Below the pieces are notes generated by a model. That model saw only the letters and a list, made by a program, of their open reading frames with translations, searched no databases and had not been told where the DNA came from. Positions 35,609 to 44,462 of a stretch of 64,000 nt of DNA are shown in pieces. The position numbers and the translations under genes are program-made. The DNA comes from an uncultured Bacteroidales bacterium (GTDB lineage: Bacteria; Bacteroidota; Bacteroidia; Bacteroidales; CAIXZF01): positions 36,446-100,445 of the forward strand of contig CAIXZF010000081.1 of the NCBI GenBank assembly GCA_903923925.1. The letters are read 5' to 3'. How positions within the stretch are numbered: position 1 is the first letter of the stretch; each line of letters begins with the position of its first letter.

Positions 35609-36199
35609 ATGAGAACATTAATTATAGTAATCGGTGTAATTCTGGTAGCATTTCTATTACTGGTTTTACCAGCTATCAGCACCTATAACGGTCTGGTATC
35701 GAAGCAGGAAGCAGTAGATGCTGCCTGGGCTCAGGTAGAAAATGTTTACCAGCGCCGGGCAGATCTGATTCCAAATCTCGTTGAAACAGTTAAAGGATAT
35801 GCAACACATGAGAAATCAACGCTTACCGAAGTAATTGAGGCAAGATCTAAAGCAACACAGGTATCAATAAATCCCAAGAATTTGAATGCTGAGTCGCTAA
35901 AACAGTTTCAGTCAGCTCAGGATGGATTAAGTTCAGCCTTGGCAAGGTTAATGGTAGTTGTTGAAAAGTATCCCGATCTGAAGGCTAATCAGAACTTTCT
36001 GGAGCTTCAGTCGCAACTTGAAGGCACAGAGAACAGAATTGCTGTAGAGCGTAAGAAGTTCAACGAATCTGCTCAGGATTACAATACTTCAATCCGGAAG
36101 TTCCCAAGCAATATGTTTGCATCTATGTTTGGCTTTGAAAAGAAAGCATATTTCGAGGCAGCTCAGGGTGCTGAAAAAGCCCCTGCAGTAAAATTCTAA
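35609..36199 (+). CDS. lemA: LemA family protein
   Basis: A 196-residue protein with one N-terminal membrane helix (LIIVIGVILVAFLLLVLPAI) and a long helical domain exposed to the periplasm. Family blocks are clear: AWAQVENVYQRRADLIPNLV, KGYATHEKSTL and LEGTENRIAVERKKFNE. Function is not established in the family, but it regularly sits with TPM-domain genes, as here with two of them, and is thought to be linked to envelope homeostasis. It starts about 105 bases behind htpG and probably heads a three-gene operon. Confidence 0.95.
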   Translation: MRTLIIVIGVILVAFLLLVLPAISTYNGLVSKQEAVDAAWAQVENVYQRRADLIPNLVETVKGYATHEKSTLTEVIEARSKATQVSINPKNLNAESLKQFQSAQDGLSSALARLMVVVEKYPDLKANQNFLELQSQLEGTENRIAVERKKFNESAQDYNTSIRKFPSNMFASMFGFEKKAYFEAAQGAEKAPAVKF

Positions 36200-36278
36200 T
36201 ACTTTTCATTAAGATGTAAAGTATTTCCATTTTAACCGGTGACAAAATAATTGTAATGTGGATTCAACCTTAGGGACT

Positions 36279-36719
36279 ATGGCATCAGCTAAAGATTTTT
36301 TCAATTCGGAACAGCAGGAAGATATCAAAATGGCAGTAAAACATGCTGAACTTGATACTTCCGGAGAAATTAGAGTACATATTGAGCAGAATTGCAGTGG
36401 GGAAGTAATGGACAGAGCAGCAGTAGTTTTCAGCAAGCTTGGTATGCAAAAAACTGCCTTACGAAATGGAGTATTATTTTACCTGGCCATTCAGAACCGA
36501 AGGTTTGCAATTCTCGGAGATGCAGGGATTAATGCAAAAGTTCCTGATAATTTCTGGGATGATATTAAGTTACAGATGCTCCATCATTTCAGACAGAATG
36601 AGTTTGTTGAAGGTTTATGCGAAGGAATCAAAGTAGCAGGAGAACAGCTTAAAGCTCATTTCCCCTATCAAATAAACGACAAGAATGAGCTCTCAGATGA
36701 AATATCATTTGGTAATTAA
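36279..36719 (+). CDS. TPM-domain protein, soluble
   Basis: A 146-residue protein from the ATG at 36279 (a GTG at 36258 is an alternative). It consists of one TPM domain, as seen in FFNSEQQEDIKMAVKHAE, SGEIRVHIE and RFAILGDAGINAKV. It has no signal peptide and no membrane helix, unlike its larger neighbour, so it is probably cytosolic. The TPM fold has been tied to acid-phosphatase activity in plants and to photosystem II repair; its bacterial role is unsettled. It is the middle gene of lemA-TPM-TPM, starting 15 bases before the next gene after its stop. Confidence 0.85.
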   Translation: MASAKDFFNSEQQEDIKMAVKHAELDTSGEIRVHIEQNCSGEVMDRAAVVFSKLGMQKTALRNGVLFYLAIQNRRFAILGDAGINAKVPDNFWDDIKLQMLHHFRQNEFVEGLCEGIKVAGEQLKAHFPYQINDKNELSDEISFGN

Positions 36720-36734
36720 TAAAGAAGGAAATAA

Positions 36735-37550
36735 ATGAAATTATTTAAACTGCTTTCCGGATTTATTTTGCTTATTGGCTGCCTGTTATTGCTCCAGGTA
36801 CAGTTGTTCGGTGCGGGAATACCACCAAGGCCATCGCCTCCTAAGCTTGTTAACGACTTTTCCGGCTTGCTGGATGCTAATCAAACAGATGCCCTTGAAA
36901 GAACGCTGGTTGCCTTTAACGATTCAACATCAACACAAATTGTAGTGCTCATTGTTAATGATCTTGAAGGCTATTCCAAATCAGATTATGCAATTGAAGT
37001 AGGACAGCAATGGGGAGTTGGAAAAAAAGGTTTTGACAATGGAGTGGTAATTCTGGTTAAACCAAAAACTACTGCATCAAAAGGCGAGGTCTTTATTGCA
37101 ACTGGCTATGGCCTTGAAGGGGTAATTCCAGATGCAACCGGCCGGCAGATTGTTGAGATGGAAATGATTCCAAAATTTCGGGAGAACGACTATTATGGAG
37201 GGATTGTTGCTGCTGTAACTACAGTAATGTCGCTATCAAAAGGAGAGTTTACGGCCACTCAATATTCAAAAAAGCAAAAAAAATCTTCAGGTTGGGGAGC
37301 TGTGGTTCCAATAATTATAATTATAATATTAATTTCTTTATTCCGTTCAAATAAGGGAAACACTCATTCAGTTGGTAAAAATTTACCATTCTGGACCTTA
37401 TTCTGGCTTTTAGCCTCCTCAGGCAGGTCATCTGGATCATATGGTGATTTCCGCTCAGGATCCGGAGGATTCGGAGGTGGAGGCGGAGGTGGTTTTGGCG
37501 GCTTTGGCGGTGGTGGATTCGGTGGAGGCGGTGCCGGAGGATCCTGGTAA
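36735..37550 (+). CDS. TPM-domain membrane protein with glycine-rich tail (YgcG-like)
   Basis: A 271-residue exported protein: signal peptide (residues 1-26), TPM domain (about 35-165, with VNDFSGLLDANQ, STQIVVLIVND, VEIGQQWGVG-like AIEVGQQWGVG and GYGLEGVIPDA), a membrane helix at about 195-212 (VVPIIIIIILISLF), then a tail of SGSGGFGGGG repeats ending in GGAGGSW. This is the standard layout of YgcG-type partners of LemA. The glycine tail would be cytosolic or flexible at the membrane. It ends the lemA operon, before the terminator at 37605-37631. Confidence 0.92.
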   Translation: MKLFKLLSGFILLIGCLLLLQVQLFGAGIPPRPSPPKLVNDFSGLLDANQTDALERTLVAFNDSTSTQIVVLIVNDLEGYSKSDYAIEVGQQWGVGKKGFDNGVVILVKPKTTASKGEVFIATGYGLEGVIPDATGRQIVEMEMIPKFRENDYYGGIVAAVTTVMSLSKGEFTATQYSKKQKKSSGWGAVVPIIIIIILISLFRSNKGNTHSVGKNLPFWTLFWLLASSGRSSGSYGDFRSGSGGFGGGGGGGFGGFGGGGFGGGGAGGSW

Positions 37551-37604
37551 GAAAAAAAAATACTTTTTAACATTTGTTAACTTTTTTTTAAACATTAAAC
37601 ACCT

Positions 37605-37636
37605 AAAAACCAGACTATTAGTCTGGTTTTTTTGTT
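37605..37636 (+). terminator. rho-independent terminator of the lemA operon
   Basis: AAAAACCAGAC (37605-37615) pairs with GTCTGGTTTTT (37621-37631) around a TATTA loop, and the T run continues. It lies 55 bases after the last TPM gene and isolates the respiratory locus. Confidence 0.9.
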
Positions 37637-37684
37637 ACAAATTCCACAAAAACAGGCTATTCAGGCATTTAGATACCAAATTCC

Positions 37685-37717
37685 TTTTGTTCATATTTCA
37701 AAAAGTTTTTAAATTAG
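37685..37717 (+). promoter_or_regulatory. candidate promoter of the act-cox-cyd locus
   Basis: TTTTG (37685-37689) is followed after 20 bases by TAAATTAG (37710-37717), one mismatch from TAnnTTTG. The predicted start near 37724 gives a leader of about 50 bases before actA. It is the best candidate between the terminator and actA. Confidence 0.4.
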
Positions 37718-37776
37718 CAGAACAAACTGGGTGAGTATTATTGGGTATTTATTGAGAAACATTTACTATTCCAAAT

Positions 37777-38952
37777 ATGAGTTATTGCTCTGGTAATGAA
37801 AAGATAAACACAAGGTTTTATCTTTCCGTGTTGGTATTGGCATTGTTAATATTCCTTCTGAATAATGGAATTTTCGGCCAGGATTTAATCGTTGGACATA
37901 ACAAAGAGGCTGTTAAGCATCGTGGACCTGAGTCAAAAGAATCCATGATTGGTGAGCGTATGTTTTACGGTCTTGTTAAGCTTGAAAACGGAAGACTAAA
38001 CTGCGAGGGTTGCCATAGTCTGGCAACTACTCCTAAGGTAAACTGGAATCCATCAGCTTATGATCTTTCTGTTTGGATGGAAGGAAAGACTACCTCTGAC
38101 CTGAAAAAGGCTTTTGATTCACCCTCATCAGATTTAATGGAAACCAGCCATAAAAATGCTAAACTGAACGATGATGAGTCTAAAAAAATCATGGCTTATC
38201 TGGTTAAAGTAAAAGAAAACGGACAAGTTTTTCACAAAGACTTTCCTATTAAGCTTTTGCTGTTCTTCATTTTTGGGCTTTTAATGGCATTAGCTTTAGT
38301 CGATCTGATTTTCACAAAAAAAATCAAATACAAGGTTGTGCATGTTCTGGTTCTGATTATTGGTTTAGCATTCCATATGCAAATGGCAATGGTTGAAGCA
38401 ACAAATCTTGGCAGAACAAAAGATTACGCTCCTGATCAGCCGATTAAATTCTCTCATAAAGTACATGCTGGTGACAATAAAATTGATTGTAAGTACTGCC
38501 ACACAGGCGTATTTGACTCAAAATCAGCAGGAATTCCATCGGCAAACCTTTGCATTAATTGTCATAATGTTGTGAGAAACGGAAGAAATAGCGGTAAATA
38601 TGAAATCACCAAGATTCATGATGCAATTGATACTAAAAAACCAATAGAATGGATCAGGGTGCATAAACTACCTGATCATGTGTATTTTAATCACGCTCAG
38701 CATGTTGTTGCCGGAAAAGTTGAATGTGCTACCTGTCATGGAAAAGTTGAAACAATGGATATCATGGCACAGTATTCAGATCTTTCGATGGGTTGGTGCG
38801 TGAATTGCCACAGGCAAACAAAGGTTAATTTCGAAGGTAACGATTATTACAAATCGTATGTGAAATTGCATGATGACCTGAAATCAGGCAAAATAAAGCA
38901 AGTCACCGTTGAACAGGTTGGTGGACTTGACTGCATGAAGTGTCATTATTAA
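37777..38952 (+). CDS. actA: alternative complex III subunit ActA, multihaem cytochrome c
   Basis: Electron-accepting subunit of the quinol:cytochrome c oxidoreductase ACIII. The 391-residue protein has six CxxCH motifs. The first, CEGCH, lies in an N-terminal monohaem domain after a signal segment. A pair of membrane helices follows at about 160-210 (LLLFFIFGLLMALALVDLIF and VVHVLVLIIGLAFHMQM). The pentahaem domain then has CKYCH, CINCH, CATCH, CVNCH and CMKCH. The extra N-terminal cytochrome is usual for the Bacteroidota form. It heads a long run of co-directional respiratory genes with gaps below 30 bases. Confidence 0.93.
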   Translation: MSYCSGNEKINTRFYLSVLVLALLIFLLNNGIFGQDLIVGHNKEAVKHRGPESKESMIGERMFYGLVKLENGRLNCEGCHSLATTPKVNWNPSAYDLSVWMEGKTTSDLKKAFDSPSSDLMETSHKNAKLNDDESKKIMAYLVKVKENGQVFHKDFPIKLLLFFIFGLLMALALVDLIFTKKIKYKVVHVLVLIIGLAFHMQMAMVEATNLGRTKDYAPDQPIKFSHKVHAGDNKIDCKYCHTGVFDSKSAGIPSANLCINCHNVVRNGRNSGKYEITKIHDAIDTKKPIEWIRVHKLPDHVYFNHAQHVVAGKVECATCHGKVETMDIMAQYSDLSMGWCVNCHRQTKVNFEGNDYYKSYVKLHDDLKSGKIKQVTVEQVGGLDCMKCHY

Positions 38953-38976
38953 TTCTAACAAAACAACTCACTATAC

Positions 38977-41943
38977 ATGAAGAAATACTGGAGCAGTCTG
39001 GAAGAGTTTGAAAACAAGCCAATCCAACAGTTTGACGAGACTGCCGAAATCAGGGAAAAGAATGAAATACTTGAATTTCTCCAGGACGAGGTAAGCAATA
39101 AGTCATCCTCCCGAAGGGATTTTCTGAAATTCTGCGGCTTCAGCTTTGCAACAGCAGCAGTTTTAAGTAGTTGTAAAAATCCGGTAAATAAAGCAATCCC
39201 ATATCTTTTAAAACCGGAAGATATTACCCCTGGTAAGGCAACATACTATGCTTCAACATTTTACGATGGCAGGGATTATGGTAGTATTCTTGTAAAAGTA
39301 AGAGACGGGCGTCCGATAAAGATTGAAGGCAACGAACTGTCATCAATCAGCAAAGGAGTAGCCAGTGCCCGCATACAGGCAAGTGTTCTGAGCTTGTATG
39401 ATGGAGCAAACAGGCTCACAGCTCCGCTTAAAGAAGGCAAAAGCACCAAATGGGAGGATGCTGACAAAGAAATTAGGAGTCAGTTAGAGAGCATTAGCAG
39501 CAGCGGTGAAAAAACAGTGCTGCTTACTTCAAGCATTATCAGCCCATCTACAAAAAAACTCATTGAAGAGTTCACTGCTAAATACAAAAATATATCTCAT
39601 ATAGTTTACGATAGCATTTCATTTTCGGCTTTACTTGAAGCAAATAAATTAAGTTTTGGTAAAGAAGTTATACCTTCCTATCATTTCGATAAGGCCGGTA
39701 TTATTGTTGGTTTTAATGCCGACTTCCTCGGAACCTGGATCTCCCCTACTGAGTTCAGCAGACAATATGCTGATGTTCGTGATGTTAACAAACTGAGAGA
39801 TAAAATTACAAGGCACATCCAATTTGAAAGCACTTTAACAATTACCGGAAGTAATGCCGACAAACGGTATTCTATACGTCCATCAGAAGAAGGTGTAAAT
39901 TTAATAAACCTCTACAACGAACTTGCTGGCAAAGCCGGAAAACCTGCTTTGAATAAAGCTAACGGAGTTCCTGATATTAAAGCAGTTGCAGACGAATTAT
40001 GGGCTAAAAAAGGGAATGCACTAGTTGTTAGCGGAACCAATGATGTTTACATTCAGCTAATTGTTAACTCGATTAACAATCTGCTCGACAGCTATACTTC
40101 AACCATTGATTTTTCGAATTCATTCCAGTTATTTCAGGGGAACGACAAAAAAGTAAACGAATTTATTACTGATTTCGCCAAAGGTACTTTTAGTGCAATC
40201 CTGATGTTTAATGTAAATCCTGCCTACGATCATCCAATGGCAGCAACTTTTACCGAAGGAATTAAAAAAGCTAAGCTAAGTATCTCGTTTGCCGGAAGTC
40301 AGGACGAAACATCAATGCTTTGCAAATATGTACTTCCAACTGATCATTACCTTGAATCATGGGATGATGCTATGCCTAAAGAAGGACTGTTCAGTCTGGC
40401 TCAACCTGCAATAAATAAGCTCTTCGATACCAGGTCTTTCCAGGATACCTTGATTAAATGGACTGGCAAATCAGGTGATTATCACCAATATATCAAAAAC
40501 TACTGGTCGCAGAATATTTTCCCAAAACAAAATAAAATTGGACTTTTTGAGCAATTCTGGGATTTAACACTACAGGCAGGTGTGCTGGAACTTGGTTCTG
40601 CATCCCCCTCATCATCCTTTAAAGATGATGGCTTACAAAGTGCCGGGGATTCAATAATTGCTTCCAGCAGGAAAGTACAATCTTCCTTGCCGGAGCTGTT
40701 TATGTATGAAAGTCTTGCCCTTGGGAATGGTTCAAATGCCAATAACCCATGGTTGCAGGAGCTTCCGGATCCGGTTTCAAAAGCTGTTTGGGATAACTAC
40801 GCTGCTGTTTCTCCTAAATATGCCGCTGAACAGGGCTTAACCGACGGCGACCTGATCAAAATTAAAGACATTGAAGTTCCTGTATTACTGCAACCCGGGC
40901 AAGCCTATGGTGTTTTGGCAGTGGCTTTAGGCTATGGCAGAACTGCTGCTGGTAAAGTTGGCAATAAAGTTGGAGTTAATGTTTTTCCGTTCATAGTAGT
41001 AAAAGAGGGAAATACTCAATATTTCACTACTGGAATCCAGATTACAAAGACTGCGAAAAAATACGACATTGCCCGCACACAAATCCATCATTCAATGGAA
41101 GGCCGGCCAATTGTAAGGGAAACGAAGTTATCAGAATACCTTAAAAATCCTGAAGCCGGCAACGAACTGCATGCCGAATACGAAAAGAACAAAGGCACAC
41201 TTTACCCTGCAGTTGAATTCGCCGGGCATTGGTGGGCAATGGCAATCGACCTTAACAAATGTATAGGCTGTAATGCCTGTGTTATTGGTTGTCAGGCTGA
41301 GAACAATATTCCTGTAATCGGCAAGGATGAAATGATGAAGAAGCGGAGTATGCACTGGATCCGGATAGACAGGTACTATTCGGAAGACGCAGAGAATCCG
41401 GAAGTTGTATTCCAGCCACTTATGTGTCAGCACTGCGACAATGCACCTTGCGAGAATGTTTGTCCGGTTGCTGCAACAACTCATAGTTCAGAAGGTCTGA
41501 ACCAAATGGCTTACAACAGATGTATAGGCACAAAGTACTGCATCAATAACTGTCCGTATAAGGTAAGACGTTTCAACTGGTTCCGTTATGCCGACAATAA
41601 GGCATTCGATTACGGCACAGATACAGATCTTGGCAAAATGGTTCTTAACCCTGATGTTGTTGTAAGAGAGAGAGGGGTTGTTGAGAAATGTTCATTCTGT
41701 GTACAGCGCATTCAGGATAATAAACTAAAGGCTAAACTCGAAGGAAGGGAATTAAAGGATGGTGATATAATGACTGCGTGTATGCAGGCTTGTTCTTCGA
41801 AGGCCATCGTTTTTGGTGACAAAAATGATCCGAACAGTGATGTTTCAAAGGCAATGCAAAATCCAAGAAATTATCACATTCTTGAAGAATTGCATACTTT
41901 ACCATCTGTTGGGTACTTGACGAAAGTAAGAAATCAGGACTAA
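38977..41943 (+). CDS. actB: alternative complex III subunit ActB, molybdopterin-like/Fe-S protein
   Basis: A 988-residue periplasmic subunit. The N-terminus has a Tat-type twin arginine (SSRRDFLKFCGFSFATAA) and a lipobox-like LSSC. Residues to about 720 resemble molybdopterin oxidoreductases, but ACIII is known to carry no cofactor there. The C-terminal 250 residues form a ferredoxin domain with four cysteine groups: CIGCNACVIGC, CQHCDNAPCENVC, CIGTKYCINNC and CSFCVQ...CMQAC. These should bind one 3Fe-4S and three 4Fe-4S clusters, by comparison with the family. It lies 24 bases after actA and 18 before actC. The protein takes electrons from the quinol site towards ActA. Confidence 0.94.
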   Translation: MKKYWSSLEEFENKPIQQFDETAEIREKNEILEFLQDEVSNKSSSRRDFLKFCGFSFATAAVLSSCKNPVNKAIPYLLKPEDITPGKATYYASTFYDGRDYGSILVKVRDGRPIKIEGNELSSISKGVASARIQASVLSLYDGANRLTAPLKEGKSTKWEDADKEIRSQLESISSSGEKTVLLTSSIISPSTKKLIEEFTAKYKNISHIVYDSISFSALLEANKLSFGKEVIPSYHFDKAGIIVGFNADFLGTWISPTEFSRQYADVRDVNKLRDKITRHIQFESTLTITGSNADKRYSIRPSEEGVNLINLYNELAGKAGKPALNKANGVPDIKAVADELWAKKGNALVVSGTNDVYIQLIVNSINNLLDSYTSTIDFSNSFQLFQGNDKKVNEFITDFAKGTFSAILMFNVNPAYDHPMAATFTEGIKKAKLSISFAGSQDETSMLCKYVLPTDHYLESWDDAMPKEGLFSLAQPAINKLFDTRSFQDTLIKWTGKSGDYHQYIKNYWSQNIFPKQNKIGLFEQFWDLTLQAGVLELGSASPSSSFKDDGLQSAGDSIIASSRKVQSSLPELFMYESLALGNGSNANNPWLQELPDPVSKAVWDNYAAVSPKYAAEQGLTDGDLIKIKDIEVPVLLQPGQAYGVLAVALGYGRTAAGKVGNKVGVNVFPFIVVKEGNTQYFTTGIQITKTAKKYDIARTQIHHSMEGRPIVRETKLSEYLKNPEAGNELHAEYEKNKGTLYPAVEFAGHWWAMAIDLNKCIGCNACVIGCQAENNIPVIGKDEMMKKRSMHWIRIDRYYSEDAENPEVVFQPLMCQHCDNAPCENVCPVAATTHSSEGLNQMAYNRCIGTKYCINNCPYKVRRFNWFRYADNKAFDYGTDTDLGKMVLNPDVVVRERGVVEKCSFCVQRIQDNKLKAKLEGRELKDGDIMTACMQACSSKAIVFGDKNDPNSDVSKAMQNPRNYHILEELHTLPSVGYLTKVRNQD

Positions 41944-41961
41944 TTTTTAAAACAATACAAT

Positions 41962-43329
41962 ATGTACAAAACTGAGATCAGGGGTCCGTTGGTTCTGGGG
42001 GACAAGACCTATGGCAGAATCAGCCAGGACATCACTGCTCCGATCGACCGCAGGGCTCCGGTTTGGTGGAAAGCGGCAATGGCTGTTAGTCTTCTTGCTG
42101 CTACATTTGGTGTAATAGCCATGTATGTGACCGTTCGATACGGTATTGGTACATGGAATGTAAATAATTCAGTTGCCTGGGGCTGGGAGATTATCAACTT
42201 CGTTTGGTGGATCGGTATCGGGCATGCTGGAACGGCTTTCAGTATATTCCTGCTGATACTTCGTCAGAAATGGAGAACATCCATAAACAGGGCTGCTGAA
42301 GCAATGACGGTTTTCGCTGTAATGTGTGCTGCAATTTATCCTGCAATTCACATGGGGCGTGTATGGCTGGCATTTTACATTTTCCCTTATCCAAATACAC
42401 GGGGTCCATTATGGGTTAACTTCAATTCACCACTTTTCTGGGACTTTATTGCTATTAGTGCATATTTGTTAATTTCTGCATCCTTCTGGTATTTCGGAAT
42501 GGTTCCGGATTTTGCAACGATACGCGATAAGACAACATCGAAATTCAAAAAGGCTATTTATGGTTTCTTTGCCTTCGGATGGACTGGTTCATCAAAAGAA
42601 TGGTTGCGCTATGAAGCTCTGTCGTACGTATTAGGCGGAATTGCTGCTGTTCTCGTAGTATCAGTTCACTCCATTGTATCCACAGACTTTGCTTCTTCCG
42701 TGATTCCGGGCTGGCATGCGACCTTATTCCCACCATATTTTGTTGTTGGTGCTATCTTTTCAGGATTTGCAATGGTTATGACGCTTATGATAATCATCAG
42801 AAAAGCTTATAGTTTTCAGGATTATATAACAGATTCTCATTTAAATGCTATCGCAAAAATTCTGATTTTTGTAAGTCTTATCATGGGAACCGCTTACGGA
42901 ACAGAAGTTTTTATGTCGTGGTATTCAGGAAATGAATATGAGATGTTTACCTTCTTTAAAAACAGGATTACCGGTGATTATTCCTTCCAGTTCTGGGCTA
43001 TGGTTACCTGTAATGCAATTATCCCTCAATTGTTCTGGTTCAAAAAAGTAAGGAAGAATTTAACTATTGCTTTTATTATCTCCCTTATTATCAACGTTGG
43101 TATGTGGTATGAGCGTTTCAACATTGTTGTTACATCCTTAGCCAAAGATTATCTGCCTTCATCATGGACAACTTATTCTCCTACCTGGGTAGAAATTGGT
43201 TTATATATCGGTACTCTGGGGATTTTCGGAATCGGTGTATTATTCTTCTTTAAGTTCATCCCGATGATCGCAATCAGTGAGGTTAAGGGTGTATTAAATG
43301 CAGGTAAAACTGTTCACAAGCAACATTAG
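41962..43329 (+). CDS. actC: alternative complex III subunit ActC (NrfD-like quinol-binding)
   Basis: A 455-residue membrane subunit of the NrfD/PsrC type with about ten helices (for example MAVSLLAATFGVIAMYVTV). It is believed to form the quinol-oxidising site and proton path of ACIII. Family features include WWIGIGHAGTAFSIFLL, HMGRVWLAFY and the conserved acidic residue after the seventh helix (AYGTEVFMSWYSGNEYE). Its place between actB and actD is the usual order. ActF later in the operon is the paralogous second half. Confidence 0.94.
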   Translation: MYKTEIRGPLVLGDKTYGRISQDITAPIDRRAPVWWKAAMAVSLLAATFGVIAMYVTVRYGIGTWNVNNSVAWGWEIINFVWWIGIGHAGTAFSIFLLILRQKWRTSINRAAEAMTVFAVMCAAIYPAIHMGRVWLAFYIFPYPNTRGPLWVNFNSPLFWDFIAISAYLLISASFWYFGMVPDFATIRDKTTSKFKKAIYGFFAFGWTGSSKEWLRYEALSYVLGGIAAVLVVSVHSIVSTDFASSVIPGWHATLFPPYFVVGAIFSGFAMVMTLMIIIRKAYSFQDYITDSHLNAIAKILIFVSLIMGTAYGTEVFMSWYSGNEYEMFTFFKNRITGDYSFQFWAMVTCNAIIPQLFWFKKVRKNLTIAFIISLIINVGMWYERFNIVVTSLAKDYLPSSWTTYSPTWVEIGLYIGTLGIFGIGVLFFFKFIPMIAISEVKGVLNAGKTVHKQH

Positions 43330-43340
43330 GAGGATACGAC

Positions 43341-43847
43341 ATGCAAAATATGACGATAATAGGAGTATTCGACGATGAGCAGAAATTTGTTTCTGCAATG
43401 GAAGATCTTAAAGCAAACAGCATTACTATAAAGGAAGTTTACACACCCTATCCTATCCACGATGTTTTTCATCTGCTGGAGCGGAAAACAAGATTCACCT
43501 ATGCAGCATTTCTTTATGGAGTTGCTGCTGTGATCGGTGTGCTGGGGTTTCTTTATTACACTAGTGTAATCGACTGGCCTTTGAATTTTGGGGGCAAACC
43601 AACGAATGCTTTCCCTTCATTTATTGTGATAACCATTATTTTAACGATTCTGAGTATTACAATTCTGAGTTTGTTTACATTCTCTATTGTGGCAAGGGTT
43701 TACCCGGGAAAAACGCCAAAAATGCCTGATATCAGATCGACGGATGACAAATTTGTTATGGTTGTTGACAGGCATTCATCGGCATCAGCTATGTTGAAAG
43801 AAAATGGTGCAACAGAAGTTTATGAAAAAGAAGTTGAATATTTATAA
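43341..43847 (+). CDS. actD: alternative complex III subunit ActD (DUF3341)
   Basis: A 168-residue protein with two central membrane helices (TYAAFLYGVAAVIGVLGFLY and FIVITIILTILSITILSLF), a ferredoxin-like N-terminal part opening IIGVFDDEQKFVSAMEDL, and the DUF3341 motif YTPYPIHDV. It is the small membrane-anchoring subunit of ACIII. A GGAGG sequence 10 bases upstream is a good ribosome site. It lies 11 bases from actC and 9 from actE, in the standard order. Confidence 0.92.
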   Translation: MQNMTIIGVFDDEQKFVSAMEDLKANSITIKEVYTPYPIHDVFHLLERKTRFTYAAFLYGVAAVIGVLGFLYYTSVIDWPLNFGGKPTNAFPSFIVITIILTILSITILSLFTFSIVARVYPGKTPKMPDIRSTDDKFVMVVDRHSSASAMLKENGATEVYEKEVEYL

Positions 43848-43856
43848 TTATACATC

Positions 43857-44453
43857 ATGACCTTATTGATGATGCTTAAAAGAACTTTCGCTTTCCTTCC
43901 TGTTTTGGCATGGGTTGCTGGCAGTTTTATGCTGACTTCCTGCGACAGGACCAGGAATGACAAAGGCTATGAATATTTCCCTGACATGGCACACTCACTT
44001 GCCTATGAGACATATTCGCCGAATCCCAATTTTAAAAACGGCAGCACAGAACAGATGCCTGTTGCCGGAACAATTAACCGGGACATGCTTCCCTACCATT
44101 ATGCTGCAAACGATTCAGCCAGGAAGCAGGCAGGGAAAGATCTCGTAAATCCTTTACAGATGACTCCTGAAAATCTGGCTATTGGAAAAGAAAAATTCAC
44201 GATTTTCTGCCAGAATTGCCATGGTAATCAAGGCTTAGGTGATGGATTTCTTTACACCAGCAAACGGTTTTCAGTAAAACCAGCCTCATTGGTATCACCA
44301 AAAATGATGAATGCACCAATGGGTGAAATTTTCCATGTTATCACGAAAGGCTGGGGAGTAATGGGAGCTCATGGTTCGCAGATTAATCCTGCCGACAGAT
44401 GGCGCATTGCAATGTATGTTGAAAAAGAACTTCAAAAGAAAACTAATAAATAA
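43857..44453 (+). CDS. actE: alternative complex III subunit ActE, monohaem cytochrome c lipoprotein
   Basis: A 198-residue exported cytochrome. The signal peptide ends in a lipobox, MLTSCDR, so the protein is probably lipid-anchored at the periplasmic face. The haem c site is FCQNCHGNQGLGDG. The axial Met would be one of those in KMMNAPMGEIF or GWGVMGAHG. It passes electrons from ActA towards the oxidase or acts as a soluble-domain carrier. Position between actD and actF is canonical. Confidence 0.92.
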   Translation: MTLLMMLKRTFAFLPVLAWVAGSFMLTSCDRTRNDKGYEYFPDMAHSLAYETYSPNPNFKNGSTEQMPVAGTINRDMLPYHYAANDSARKQAGKDLVNPLQMTPENLAIGKEKFTIFCQNCHGNQGLGDGFLYTSKRFSVKPASLVSPKMMNAPMGEIFHVITKGWGVMGAHGSQINPADRWRIAMYVEKELQKKTNK

Positions 44454-44462
44454 GCCGCTGAC

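Noticed and set aside
37364..37573. Proline-rich minus-strand frame
   Set aside because: Mirror of the glycine-rich tail of the TPM protein on the plus strand.
39081..40900. ActB as an active molybdopterin enzyme linked to the molybdenum-cofactor genes at 3649-7037
   Set aside because: ACIII ActB is known to have lost the cofactor site; context and C-terminal Fe-S domain fit ActB, and the two gene groups are 30 kb apart.
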